Source: Pelargonium cotyledonis (taxonomy: Eukaryota; Streptophyta; Magnoliopsida; Geraniales; Geraniaceae). Taken from it: 29,261 nt of DNA. The stretch lies in the NCBI GenBank assembly GCA_036897625.1, contig JAYMTA010000421.1, forward strand, positions 1 through 29,261. The letters are read 5' to 3'. Position 1 is the first letter of the stretch; every line of letters starts with the position of its first letter. Made by a program: the position numbers and the translations under genes. A model generated the notes under the pieces. The model saw only the letters and a list, made by a program, of their open reading frames with translations. It did not search any database and was not told the DNA's origin. Shown piece by piece: positions 9,874 through 23,285 of the stretch.

Positions 9874-11081
9874 TATTAAACACTGCCGTGAATGCTCCAT
9901 TAAAAAGTTGTCATGCTGACCTGAAATCAGTTGAAAAAACAACAATGTGTTTTGGTGGGTGACTCAATTGAGTGATTAAATTGTGTGTAATGGTAGATGA
10001 TCCATCTAGGGTTTATAATTTTATATCCTAATTTGAATTTAGGGGACAAATAATGAAGGTGGTCCTACTAAAAGAGTGGAAAAAAGTTGGTCATAAATTA
10101 TGCCTCCCTTTCCACCACATGCATTTATTGAATTGACTTTCATCTCTCTCTTCCAATGCTAATAGTAGTACTTGCCTTATTTCATACTCTTCCTCCTCTT
10201 TCAATTCTTATGTTCACACTTCACACCAAACCATATGCTTCATGCGTTTATCTTTCTTCTCACTCTCTATCTCCACACAAGTTATTGCCAAAGCATCTCA
10301 TACCCAATTTAATTAAGTTTCATACATTTGTTGTGTGCCTTACTAATTTATATACTTCACTTAAATAATAACTCCCACTTTTTTCCCAGGAGTATTTGTA
10401 TAAATAACATGTGGAAATATCCTACACTCCAATTGTAGGAATGTGTACGAGTACAACTATTTTTTTTAAGGTCTCAGATTTGAGTTTTAATGTTTGTATG
10501 CTTGCTGATAGCTACATTGATTTCACATAAATTAATGCAATAGAAGTGACGATTCTTGAGTTCAAAAATTCATTATATAAATGTACTGAGTACAAAGATA
10601 TATTAATGTGGAAGGCAAAATTGTTTCGAGCACTGACATAGACAAAAAGCACTCAATTCTCAAAGAAAAGACGTGTGAATTCATTTGATAGTCAAAACTA
10701 AAATAAAAGATGACAATGGCGATTCTAAGAATTGAATACCTCTAGTAAAATTTGAAAACTATACCATATATTCATCTTGCTATAAATGAATCATAGTGAC
10801 TTAAACAAAATTCCTACCAACATTCAGGAACCATGCTACCACTGTTTTAAAATTTTATTTTGTTGTTGAATTTTTTTTTAATTAAGTGACCACAAAATAT
10901 AGTAATAGTGGGAGTGTGGGTGCAATGATAGCAATGGTGAAGACATGGCAACACTATGATTGTTTTGATATTTTTTTCTCCAAGAATAAAAGAAAACCAT
11001 TCAATTGGATACCCAACTTAGATGCTCCACCAACGAGTGTCACTCAATATTCAATACTTTTACTCTCCACCTCATCTCATG
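9874..11081. other. AT-rich intergenic DNA, nothing recognised
   Basis: A CT-rich patch at about 10140-10290 and a TATA-like TGTATAAATAAC near 10398 are present. There is no ORF with protein character and no RNA gene signature. Confidence 0.55.
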
Positions 11082-11320
11082 ATATAAAGATTGATTTTAG
11101 TTTTTGTTTGTTTGTGGAGCTCATCTCTTATTTCTCTCTTTATTCTTATTCTTCCTTATTGCAATTTGAGGAGAATAATTTGCAGCACAATGAGGAGGAA
11201 GAAGAAGAAGAAGAAGAAGAAAGACCCATCAACAGTTGCTATCAAGAATCTCAATATATACTGCTATAAATTGAGCACATCCATATTCTATTCTTCTAGC
11301 TTTTAGAGATGAATTTTTGT
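11082..11320 (+). other. Weak candidate short transcript with a 38-codon ORF
   Basis: A TATA-like GATATAAAG near 11080 precedes a CT-rich, leader-like stretch. The first ATG (11190) opens a 38-codon frame to 11306 that begins MRRKKKKKKKK. The lysine run comes from a GAA/AAG trinucleotide repeat, so the frame may be accidental. No peptide family is recognised. Confidence 0.12.
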
Positions 11321-11609
11321 TTTGTTTATTTCTGCTTTTTCTTTCTATTTCAATTTTTTTTTTTTTAAGAAAAAGAGATGTGAACTCTAATGATTTGATG
11401 TGTTAATAGTGAAGAAAGGAAGATGATACTGTTTTGGGGTGATTGGTTCTGGTATTTCACATGTGAATTAGAATATGAACTTCAAGTGAATTTGTCTATT
11501 GTCAAATTCTTGCTAGTTCAAGTCTTTGAAGGTATTGTGAGTTGTAACAATCGGCTTATCGTTTATAATTTTAATCATTTAAGCTACACAAAACAAGAGT
11601 ACTTCTTTC

Positions 11610-11712
11610 TTCTTAACTGATAATTTCGTCCATTCGACTCAATAGGAGTTGAATCTACGACATTTCATTGGAAATGGTGTATCTTGACCATTGAGTCATC
11701 CTCTAAGGACCT
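11610..11712 (-). mobile_element. Possible tRNA-derived SINE fragment
   Basis: On the minus strand a box-A-like GATGACTCAATGG (11700-11688) is followed about 30 bases later by a box-B-like GTAGATTCAACTCC (11658-11645). The spacing is that of an internal RNA polymerase III promoter. No clear poly(A) or T tail and no target duplication were found. The match to the box B consensus is imperfect. Confidence 0.3.
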
Positions 11713-12293
11713 TCGGCGTATTATCTCTTAGAGTATATACATTTTGTAGCAAGAACTTAAGGTGAATAGAGAGTATTCATTATAAATTAGGTAATGCTAC
11801 CAATCTGAAGCTTAGTTTAGAGTTTAGTGGTTTTTTTTATGCTAAAAATACTAATGTCCTTGTTTTTGTAAACTGCTATAGATTAGAGATGCAAGAAAGT
11901 GGTAGTATTCAGTGAACGTTAAAAATATTTTTGGGCAGAGCAGCACATGAGCATGAAGTCACATGCCTCAAAGAGCAAGAGATTGCTGCAAATTCCAAAA
12001 GTGCACAAACTAGTTTTCAATTTTTACTTTGGATTTGTATGCTGTCTTCTCCCGAATTGCTATATATTATTGAGTTTAGCACACAAATCTACAGAAGTGA
12101 ATGAGACAACTAAATATTTGCCTATTATTGTAACTTAAAGTTTGGAATCCAAGGCTTTTTTGTTTTTCATAATTAAACGATGCAATGAGAGATGTCCAAA
12201 CAAATGATGACGTTATTTTTCAAAAACCAAATATATCAAATAGACAAATACCTTCCTTTTCTACAAGTAGATTCTTATGTTTTTGTGTTGTTT
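11713..12293. other. AT-rich intergenic DNA, nothing recognised
   Basis: Only short frames without protein character, and no repeat with clear ends. Confidence 0.55.
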
Positions 12294-12296
12294 TTA

Positions 12297-13214
12297 GGTT
12301 GCGTTTGATCGTCTGCATTGTATTGCTAAGGATTGAATAACAACGATAGATTACGACATATAAAAAATTCAATGGATAAATAGTTATGTATTCTAATGTT
12401 TGATGTATGAATGGATAGTAAATTGTATTTGATATGATTTATTGATTTTGACCAAATTACCCTTGATTAATATCTTAACATATTATTTTTATTCAAACAT
12501 TTTTTTTATGCATTTACATATTAGACTCATTGGTGACGAAACAAATTGAAGGTTCAAATTAAAAAAAAAACCCATTTGGTTCGAAAAATATTTGAATAAA
12601 AAAAAATTCAAGTTTCACACAATAACGCATCGAAATAATTATTAACAAATATGAACTCAGCTCGAACTTACTGTTCTTACTCCAACACATAAACAAACTT
12701 TCAAAATAAATAATAAGTAAGTAATCAAGATCATAAAATATATATATATATAGTAACAATATGACCGCGAAATGTTTCAAATAATACCTAGTTTATTTTT
12801 TTTGAAATGTTTCAAATAATACCTAGTTTATTTTTTTGATCTAATTTAAATGTAAAACTATTCGATTCAATTCAAACTCATTTTTTAACTTTTGGATTTT
12901 AGTTGACTTCATTCCAAACTCGAACAAGAACAAAATAAATTTTTATAAGCTTTTGTTTTTATTTAAATTAATCATTATTGGCACAAAAAAAAAAGAAATT
13001 AATTAGTTAGGAATATTTTGTGAATAAAATATACTTACATATCTAATCCATCATAATCCAAGGGGGGGCTCTTATTTTATCCATCATATGATAGATAAAA
13101 ACAACATAATGGATTTCGAAATCCAATCTTTCGTTGTCATCAAATATTGGAATAGATAGTACGATAGATTTCGAAATCCAATTCACTCTCATATTACTGC
13201 AATCAAATGTAATC
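12297..13214. mobile_element. PIF/Harbinger-like non-autonomous element
   Basis: The left end GGTTGCGTTTGATCGTCTGC and the right end read in reverse, GATTACATTTGATTGCAG, are imperfect inverted repeats of the 'gcgtttg' type. Both ends abut TTA (12294-12296 and 13215-13217), the target duplication of PIF/Harbinger elements. The interior is AT-rich and non-coding, with a 35-bp tandem repeat and a run of seven G's near 13063. The TIR match is weak, so a hAT-like origin is an alternative. Confidence 0.45.
12769..12838. repeat. Two-copy 35-bp tandem repeat
   Basis: The unit starting GAAATGTTTCAAATAATACC occurs at 12769-12803 and 12804-12838, almost identical. It lies inside the PIF/Harbinger-like element. 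Confidence 0.85.
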
Positions 13215-13217
13215 TTA

Positions 13218-13614
13218 AAGATTAGAGGGTACTTTACAATATTTAAAGTAGATTCTTATTTAGGTAATGTGGTAATATGTACAGATAATATGTCAATTAA
13301 TAAGACATGACATATCAATTATTTTATTGATAAGTTGAGAGAATCACAATATGTCATGGATACAATATTACAAACTAGACATTCTGCACCAATAATTCAC
13401 GAGACGGTGATGATATCATATATGTAAGGTTATTAATTATTATTAGTTGAAACTTAATTTTTAAGTATAAAAATATGGGATATGCTTCAAAATCTACCAT
13501 TTGCATTGCCACTTCACTTTGAATAAAGAAAATATTGTACAAAATTTGAGATTTTAGCATTTTTCTCTACCGCAAAATATATTTAGAAAGCCGAAAAATT
13601 ATCCATTAGTGACA
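13218..13614. other. AT-rich spacer, nothing recognised
   Basis: No ORF with protein character and no boundary-marked repeat between the two transposons. Confidence 0.55.
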
Positions 13615-13623
13615 TTAAATCAA

Positions 13624-14759
13624 GGGAAAATTACACATATCTATTCTGTACTTTAGGCTTATTACACGTGTTTACCGTGAACTTTAGTATGCAACTATTA
13701 CCATCCATGTACTATGCCACTTAAGTTTCCGTCCAAAATTTCCGTCAAAGTTAACGGACTATTCCAAAAATTCAGTCATGTGCCCAACACATGACCAATA
13801 TTTTTTTGAAATACCAAAAATGCCCTTCAGTCTATCACCCTTCTTCTTCATCAAGAACATGTTCATCATGCTTCACCGGAAAATTCAAATTGTTGCTGGA
13901 AAATTCAAAGTGTTTCCGGAATCTTATAAAACTCATCGGGAAAATCATAAAATCGCTGGAAACACCATAAAAATCGCTTGAATCATCAAAATTTTGCCGG
14001 AAAACATACAATCTAACCAATCAAATTAATGAAATCAAATTTTAATGATTAAACAAATTTTTAATCAACCAAAATTGAACAAAAAATAACCCAAAACTGA
14101 ACCAAAATGAACCAAAGAGAAGCCAGATCTGGCTTGTCGGAGCTCTTCATCGCCCTTGTTTGACGTCGACGAAATCAAATGGTTCCAGATCGGGCCTTCA
14201 ACCTCGGGGCCGAGCACCACCGCTAGCTTCAGATCGGGACGAGCGGCTTCCTAGGTTTCCGCCGATAATAGAGGCTTGGCCTCCTTGGTTCCCGGCGAGA
14301 AAGAGGCTCGGACTCCAGGGCGTCGTTGTTGCTCGGAGCTCGCTCTTCGACGTCGAGGACTCCGTGCTCGCCATCGTCTTTGGAAGGAGAAGACGTTAGA
14401 TCGACCCACGCCGTTGATTTCGCCGTGCCTCATCTCCGTCGAGATCTGCCATGAGTCTCTGATCGCCGTCGGATGCAGAGGTGGTCGAGGACCTGGTCGC
14501 CGACGATGGACCAGATCGGAGTTGCATAGGTTCGTTTTTTTATTTTTTATTTTTAAGTTAAGGGCATGTTTGCATGGTTCATTTGTTTTTAACTAGAAGG
14601 ATATTTTGGTCATTTGTACACCTTGAATGGAGATTTGACGGAAATTTTAGATGGAAACTTAAGTGGCATAGTACAAAGGTAGTAATAGTTACGTACTAAA
14701 GTTAAAGGTAAACACGTATAATAAACCTAAAATACAAGATAAGTATGTGTAATTTTTCC
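13624..14759. mobile_element. Complete non-autonomous Mutator-like element with GC-rich cargo
   Basis: The terminal inverted repeats are about 125 bp and roughly 85% identical. The left end starts GGGAAAATTACACATA and the right end reversed starts GGAAAAATTACACATA. Shared blocks include ACGTGTTTACC, CTATGCCACTTAAGTTTCC and AAAATTTCCGTCAAA. The flanks TTAAATCAA (13615-13623) and TTAAATCTA (14760-14768) form a 9-bp duplication with one mismatch. The interior 14100-14530 is sharply GC-rich, with many CGCCG, CGTCG and AGATC words, and looks like a captured gene segment. It carries frames of up to 106 codons with no recognisable domain. No transposase is present, so it depends on an outside source. 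Confidence 0.85.
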
Positions 14760-14768
14760 TTAAATCTA

Positions 14769-15488
14769 ATGCAATGAAGGGAGAACCATTAACATCTGCC
14801 ATCAATAGTATGACAACAAGTTTGAGACCTCAAACTTATGGATGAATAAAAGTAGCGTATGTTCGAAACCTAGGAAATGCATCTACATTTGGTCGAAAGA
14901 GTTTTGCCGCCCTTATGTGTCTACGTTTTACAGATTAAACGTGAATTAGTTTAAGTTTGATATGACTATAAGGTGCCGATCCTATGTTGATCGCAAGCCT
15001 ACTTCAAAAACCTTATAGTTAAAACAATTCACATACTTAAACTGTCCAACAAGTATGTCAAATATCCTCAAGAAAACACACATCCTTGCACAGATTCATA
15101 GTAATCTGTGTAACATCAATTAAATGTGGAGGAAATAAAATAAAATTTATTTGATCTCCCAAAACATTTGTAATCCTGAAATTTCTCTTTACCAATTAAA
15201 TTAAAGACAATAATCCTTTTCTAACTTCCAAATATTCACATCAACAGATAAGTTACTAACTGTTGTGATTTGAACGTAGACATATATAATGTAAAATTAT
15301 CATTACAAGCCATTAACCAAACTAATATAGAAGACAAAATGTTAGGTGTGACCAAGGAAGAAGGTGAATCCAACAGTTAATAGAGTCCCTCCTGAAAATC
15401 TCTTCTTCACTTGATTTCTCTTCAGAAAACCAATATTTTCAGCCAGCACACCAGAGGAGAAACATTTGCAAATTCGAGCCACGATAAA
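14769..15488 (-). other. 3' UTR of the Erv46 gene and spacer
   Basis: On the minus strand, T/G-rich sequence after the stop (15488 to about 15260) fits a 3' UTR, with TTGTAATGATAATTT near 15300 as a possible polyadenylation region. The remainder to 14769 shows no gene. Confidence 0.4.
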
Positions 15489-18400
15489 TCAACTAAACTT
15501 GCCGATTTCCATCTTTTTCTGGATTGCTTTTTGCCCATGGTATACGAAAGAATCTAATATTCCCGAAACAGTGAAAATACCTGAAGACAGCAACCAAACA
15601 GCAGTTTTGCATACAATATTACAATTAAAACCTTCAAATGATACTTGTAAATCAAACACAGCAGTAGAGACAAACTGATATCACGGGATCTTAAGTACTA
15701 TTCTAGTGTGTAAATGATTAGGCACTGTTTGTGTTGCATAATCACAAGGGATTGATGTTGGTGAAAGCAAGGCTCAAGCTGTTTTAATTTGAAGTTAGGT
15801 TGAGTTGAGAAAACATACTAGTACTTGAATTTTAACACTGCACGCGCGCACACACACACACAACACACACACACACACACATATTCTTAAATTTTGAACC
15901 ATGTAAATGGATCAAAGGTCTAAATTCTCCGGAACTTATAATAAACAGTTGGACACGTGTGTTAAATAAACACTAATATGTACACATAGGAATTCACCTT
16001 GTGCATGAGAGTATGAATCTCTACAAGTGAAATCAGAGCACTAAGGAGGGAGTATGTAGAGAATGAGAGTGAACAATTGAACCCTTTTTCCATTTAAGGA
16101 AAGGGTATTTATATATGAAGAGATTAATGATGCAAGAGTAAATTCTAGTTGGCTAAGGTGATGAAATCATCATTCTATAGTCCTTCAGAGAAACTTCCTT
16201 GGTTACCTCCAGTGCGTACCAAGTCTTGGAGCCCTGTCACAATGTGAGACTGCACTTACTATTCAGGTATAGTCTGGTGTTGTTAAGTCCGCAGAGAACA
16301 GCAGAGTGTGATCTCTTGGGGAGTATGAGGAGGGTCCTTTGTTCCTCTGATTTCTTGTATTTGGGAGTGGTTGGAAAAGCCTCTCTTGAGCTCTTGGTCT
16401 CATTTGGTACTTATAAGTAATTTTGGGCTTTGTCTTTGGGAGTGGTTGTAAAAGCCTCCCTTGAGCTCTTGGTCTCATTTGATACTTAGATGTAATTTTG
16501 GATCCCATAGGAGCTCCTCAAACTTAGTGCAATATAGAGGGATCAAAGAGTTGAAGAGAGCTTGGCTGACCATAGGTACCAAGAGAGGGTCCCAAGGATG
16601 ACTTCCAACTTCCAAGAAGAGCTCTCAAGTGGAGGTCCCAAGATATGACTCCTACTGATGGGAGGAGGAGCCTTCTAATCTAATCGTCCTTGGAGCTTGT
16701 AAACAACCTAGGGAGCCCATGGGGCCTTTGAACCAATGGCATAATATGGGGGATGCAAGGAAGTGTTTTTCGGGAGTCAGATAGGTTGCAAGGGCGTGTG
16801 CCGAGGGCACAAATGCCTGCAACCCTTTTGGCAGCTGAGAGACCTTTGATAGTCGAGGAGACTACACGACCGTGTGTCAAGGGCACATGGGTGTGTATCA
16901 GCATATGTTCCATCCGGATTCCTCCAGGGACTCAGGAGGGATACTTTCAGACATCCTTGACTATTCAAACTTGGTGAAAGTTGTGGTTGAAGTGTTCCCC
17001 ATGTACAAATGTGGATCCAGGATAGGACAAAGTATGGCCACAATATTCTATGCATCATCAGTATGTTTTATGTTTAAAGCTTGATTGCGTTGCATTACCT
17101 CCAACTATAGCACACACATTTGTTAGAAAGTGTAGGAATGAGACATGCTCCTCTATGAAAGTCACCTGAAAGCGTGCACATCAGATGTAAGTGAGCAATA
17201 TCTAGAGCTGATGGGGAAAATCAATCATCGCGCAAAAAACACAGATCCTTTTTCTTTTATAATATGTGTGTATATCAGAATGGATTTTACTGATAACAAT
17301 TTAACATAGGCAGCAGAAACCCACCTTGATTGGTGAAAGATCATAGAAGAAGAAAACTCCAGGAAGGGACTGAAGCCGGCCTACATCAGCACTCCTAAAA
17401 TGTTCAGTTACTGAGAACTGCAAAAAATTCAGTTTTACAAAATGTTAAGCAAAAGGCACCAATAATAGCCAGAAACTGACTTCTAGGGAGTCGTATTGCA
17501 CCTGATTCGACTGGATAGTGTTCCCCTTCACATCTGTGTACACAGTAGGTACAACCTGCACACCAGAGCAATTTTTTTTGTAAATTCTTGATGAATAGCA
17601 CTTCCTAAATTGTATAATAATAAGGGCATCCACATTGAAGGTCCCACTACCTAGGGACTTGTACAAGGTCTTCTCTTTTTTAAAAGAACATAAATGGAAG
17701 AGGACCTCTTTTTGGTCAAGGCCCTATGCAGAGGTCCACCCCTCTTGAGTCCCTATTATTATTTTATTGTTTGTCAACCAACCACATTGTGACATGTGTA
17801 TTGTAAATATGTAAAAATAAATGGTAAGATAATAATTTGGGACTCAAATTAAAGCAAGAGGAACCTTTTCTTATGTGGCAAATAAAAATACATGATGTGA
17901 CAAATAGGGACTCAAACTGAGTCCCATGGATGCTGATGCTCTTATTATATCTGTTACTGATCTATTGGACTGACTTAAGTCATCCATTAATATACTTCCC
18001 TGTGCAAAGCCACAGTACCTTAACAATTATAAAAGTTCAACATCCTTATTAGATCCTTATGTACTCTTCTAGTATACAGTTATAAAAGCTAATATGAGTG
18101 TATGCATGTACATGATAGAGTAAGAATTAGCTTTGAGTTTTATTTATTACTCAACTTGTACATGAGCTAATTATGACATGTAAGTTGTAAAGTTCATATA
18201 GCCAAAATTTCAAACCATGAGTCTTATCATGGAAAAGGTCCCTTCATGGGACAGTGGCTCATTTGTGCAGTTGTGTTTCTTTCTTCTAGGGCACAATTCA
18301 ACATTAGAATAATGGTTGGAGTAAATAGTTATAAACTGCAAATCAGACATACACATAATTATCCTTTCAACTTCCATTATTAGGATCCAAGTTCACAAGA

Positions 18401-21400
18401 AGATGCTATGAAGTCGTTAACAAGACTAGTCGAAGAACTAACCTTGATAAAATACTGGTACATCCCACTTGGTGTTTCTTGCGACCATTGCACACTGAAA
18501 GATGGAAAAGCATAAACTAGGACATCAATCAAACTAAACCATGCCATATATTAATAGCCAGAAACTAAAAATATCAGTAGACTGAATGAATGGCTACGTG
18601 GGATTGGGAGGAAAAAGGAAGTATAGATTACCCATCGAGAGGATTCACAACACCTGGAAAATAGTCTCCAAAAGCTAATTTATTGATCTTGTGACTTATC
18701 TGTATCACACATAGCATGAACTCTTACGATGGATGATGCAATAAAGCTTGATAAAAAGGGAAAGGAAATAATATGGTAAATCAAATGAGATTTCATAATT
18801 TCATTTTCTGTGAAGGCATGACATATGCATAATGGACTCCTTAAAGACACAGCAGAACCAGAAATAGGATGCATGACATACATTGAAAGAATCCATTTGG
18901 AACGTCAGCAGATCATGAACGTGGACACCTGATTGATGGAAGCTTTTCCCAGGTGCAAAATGGAAATTGCCAGCCACCTTATTAACTTCCAAGAATCCAT
19001 AAATGTTACATCCTTCACCTTCTTCATCTTTAATCCTTTGTAGAAAACCTTCTCTTTTGCACTGTGTTACAGGCAAAATTTAAAAGGTCAGAAATTATAT
19101 AAATTAAACCTATAGCTAAGTATTGCAATATATGAATTCAAAAGAACAAGATACTAATCTAGAGCATAATTGTTATACAAGTGAAGAAAAAGGAAACCAT
19201 CATTGCACAGGATTGACAGCTAGACAGTTGAAGAAATGTGAGCTATATTCTCAAAATTATACGGCTAATGGATTGTTAGTATATTTTCCCCAATAGACCA
19301 CATTATATAGAACGTGATCCTATTACTACGAAAGGCTTTACTGAACTTCCTCTTCTTTTTTCCATCCATTATCAAAACTTGATATATTTGCTTTCCACCT
19401 TGGCAAGGCGATGGGTAAAGATAGTAGGGGAATTGCTTCACAGTTTTGCAATCATTTCATTTGATATTATAGCTTCTTTTCCCGATAACGGAGAGCAGGT
19501 CACACACAAAACATATAAATGTGAACCCTAGTCAGCTGCCAACAGCGAGACCAACATGACTTGGTTATTTCAGGAAACCACAATAATAATTTGTTTTCAT
19601 TGTAATACTAGAACTAATATAAATGGTCTTACAGAGAACATATTCTATTGGATTAATTATACGAAATAATAGCATAATATATGTTCCACTACTACAAAAG
19701 TAGAGAACAAATAGTAAGAAATACTTTAAAAGAATACAATAAAAAGTATAAAGTAACATAATGTAATATAAGAATTAGGGGTAATTGCATACACCCACTA
19801 TGTACATGTCACTTGAAGCAGATGTATGCCTAAAACTTTGTTTCCAATAATTTGACCCTCATAAACTTTCTCACACCAATTCTATTATAACTTTGTTAAC
19901 TTTAATGATAAAAAGACTATAATACTCTTATCCCTTCTTCCCTCAAACCCTAATTTTAGTACCATAATTTTACTCTTACAAATTGCTCACAGATCTTATT
20001 TGTTGATGAAATTTGTTGTTATTTCTTTTACTTATTTTTTATTTTATTTGGGATACATGTGTTTCATTTAGGATTCAACAAAAATTTCAACAGCAAGAGT
20101 AAGTGGGAAGCTCCATTGAACCAAGCACAAATCGGATCTCGGCGGCAAGCACAATCAGATCATTCATTGTGGCAAGCACAAATCAGATCCATTCAAGCCT
20201 TCCACTTCCGCTGGCTCATGTGATGATAAGGTTTCATTTTTGATTAGCTGTGAGGTGTTGTGGTTTCACAAAGTTGAGTTCTGCAAATTGGTAGCTCATT
20301 TTCTTGCTATTAGTGAGTTGAGGTCTGTGCTTATGTTCTTGACAATCTGTAGGGTCATGAGTTAATTTGATTTTTCATTTCTGATGGGTAAATAGTTTGA
20401 TTCCACAAATGAAATGAAATTGGGAGTAAAAAAATTGTAGTCATGATAAGAGTAATAGAATGGTAAAAGCCTTTTTTATGTGCAAGAATTGTTGCTAAAG
20501 TAATGTACTGATTTGGTATCAGTTTACGCTACTGCCTTATGGAATGAACTATAGTTGTTTTGAATTTTTTTTGCAGAGTTTCTCTCGCATTAGCTAGTAT
20601 GGGTTGTTCTAATAATTTCAATTTTGACTTCTCTCTACCAAAGATTGTTCCTATTCATGTGTATTCTTGATGTAAAATGAAATTGTTCTTCAAGCTGAGA
20701 TTTACTCAGATCTTTATTTGAGTTTTGTAGCATGCAATTAAATTATTTTTGACTAGTTGCAATTAAGAATTGTGTTGTATAATGAACTTGTTGATCATCT
20801 TCATCTTCTTTGAATGTGTTCTTCATCATCTTCAATATTAAGAACCAACAAGCAAGAAGGGCAATTTCGGTATTATTATAAAATAACAAGTCACATGCAG
20901 TGCATGTGATGAGAGAGACGTTTTCAATTAGATTTAATTGACAAAGTGGGAGTGGAAAAGTTCATAGGGTTAGATTGATGGAAACAAAGTTTTAGGTATA
21001 CATATGCTTTAAGTGACATGTACATGGGGATATCTGCAATTACCCCTAAGAATTAAGACGAATCACTAATTAAAATAACTAATTTAATAATTAATCAACT
21101 CAATTAAATAGAATTCTATTCCGATACAAACATGTCAACAATGACTTAATTTCAACGTACTACTATCATAAAGTGTAGTATATAAACTTTTGATACACCG
21201 TAATACCTAATTTTCAAATTGTATTAGACCAAAAAAAAAAAGTATTTCATCTTCACTTTTTAGAGTATTTTGACACGAATACATGTATCTAAAAACATGT
21301 TGATATTTTATTTATCGTCAAAACAGAATAATGCATATTCCATACGTATTTTCGTACGTATCTAATACGTAAACTCTTCGCTATTCAGCGTTCCGCACAA

Positions 21401-23228
21401 CATAGAGAGAATTAGAGAAACCACTCAAACCCAAACTAGGAGTGAACAACTAGATAGGAACAACAACAGTATTTTCAGTACAAATATTAGAAAATTAAAC
21501 CATAATTATATAAAACTCATTTTAGAATCTTGGATTGACTCACTCTTGCAAGCTTATTTATCGATATTTCCAGTTGGCGCACCTCTATGATGATATATCA
21601 TCCTTTAAAGACCTAAATTGAAGTAAATCCTAAAAACACTATAATAATAGTTTACACTCACGGTATTCGTATATGTTTGGATAGTTTGATGTTCTTAAAT
21701 TTCCAATTTTGAAAACATCTAACTGCATGAAATATAATATATATAATTGAAAAACAAAACAATAGCGTCCAGTACAAACCTGATCTATCACATCTGGGTT
21801 GGACAATGCCCAACCTTTCTTCCGATATGCCTCACGAACTTCTTCACAGTTATTACAGCAATCATCATCTGCCTGCAGTTAATAATAATGAGATTACAAC
21901 AAGAAACCCACTTTGACAATAAACATTCTATTGTTCTTTGCTAACTTGATAAGACCATAGTACAGTGTTATTACTATTACTAATGACGGAAAATTTTGCT
22001 GTAACATATAAAGAATGGCTTCTTGAAAGGCAGCATAGCATGACACCCAAACAGTGTAACCAAGACACTAAATAAAATAAAAGGAAAACGTGAATGATGC
22101 CCTATAATTTACATCATACTGCTCCCAACTCAATACTTTAAGTTTTTTTTTTTTTTTTTTCGTGAAGCAGGTTTAAATACAATTTACGTACTATCCGTAC
22201 GGTCTATCTATACAAATTTAAGCCCCAAAACATTAATGACACACAGCACCATAGTGTAAATAACCTCATATTCAACCTCCCATTACAGTTCTAGTATAAG
22301 ACTGAAGCATAATATTACTTGCACAGTAACATGTGTCCTTCACAATATACATGAGCACCAAAAACTGACATCACGTCAACAAAAGATGAATTGTCAACAC
22401 AAGTCAACAGCATGATATTAAAAGTCTACTATCTTAGCATAAGGTTTTGATAGACATCCTTACCGCTTCGGCACCATAACAAGAACCACAGTATGTCTCA
22501 TTGTGCTCTAGCCGGCCACCATGTTTCTGCAATGGCTTCTCAATCTGTGCCAAGAAAAAATCATAATGAGTGGAATGAAAGGCGAAATTGCGAAAAGGAA
22601 ACAAAGAGGACTATATAGTTCTCCAATATCTATAATTTAGGAACACTACATCTTTTGTGTCTAAAATAAAATCAATTTGTCCAAATGTCAAGTGCAATGG
22701 TGCACCTCAAGATTTTTCTTTCACCTTACTTGTAAAGTATTGATAAAACCTATTGTACTTCTTATATAGGTAAGAACTAAGAAGACTAGAAGAGGTCATG
22801 TATGTGAAAAGATGTCAGTTTACGCACGGCCCTGATAACTACGCAATAATTCCTTTTGAAGGAACCAAAAAAAAATGCCAAAATGTCTTTAGCACTAACT
22901 CTCAATTTTTTAGCAGTTTAAATCTGACTATCTACATAAACTTGCCTACCAAAATCTTTCTTCACATTGCAATCATCTTCTCATTCTTTAAGATCCATAT
23001 CTTTTTGCACCAAGTGTTGAAAAAGAAAACAGTTCAGACATGTAAAAATGTTGGTCTAAATTTACCTATAAGTGACAAAGCTTTACTAACCTTAGGAGAG
23101 CCAATTCCATCTTGCCTTGACTCTATCACATTGCCAAGCGAATCTATCCTCTTCTTAATTATGTCATGTCTCTGCAAATTTAACATGACATCAAAAGAAA
23201 ATGTCAAATTTCAAAACAAGATATCTTT

Positions 23229-23285
<57 letters not shown>

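Noticed and set aside
10429..10500. AAGGTCTCAGATTTGAGTTTT as a SINE box B
   Set aside because: No convincing box A, tail or target duplication lies around it.
15841..15881. Repeat array considered as CRISPR-like
   Set aside because: It is a simple CA dinucleotide run without spacers, in a plant intron.
16590..16610. CCAAGGATGACTT, resembling the core of miR169
   Set aside because: Only 13 bases match, both ends differ from the mature form, and no complementary arm was found nearby.
22798..23265. 155-codon plus-strand open frame
   Set aside because: It runs antisense across exon 4 of the Erv46 gene and ends in the TG microsatellite (a Cys-Val run). It is an artefact of the repeat.
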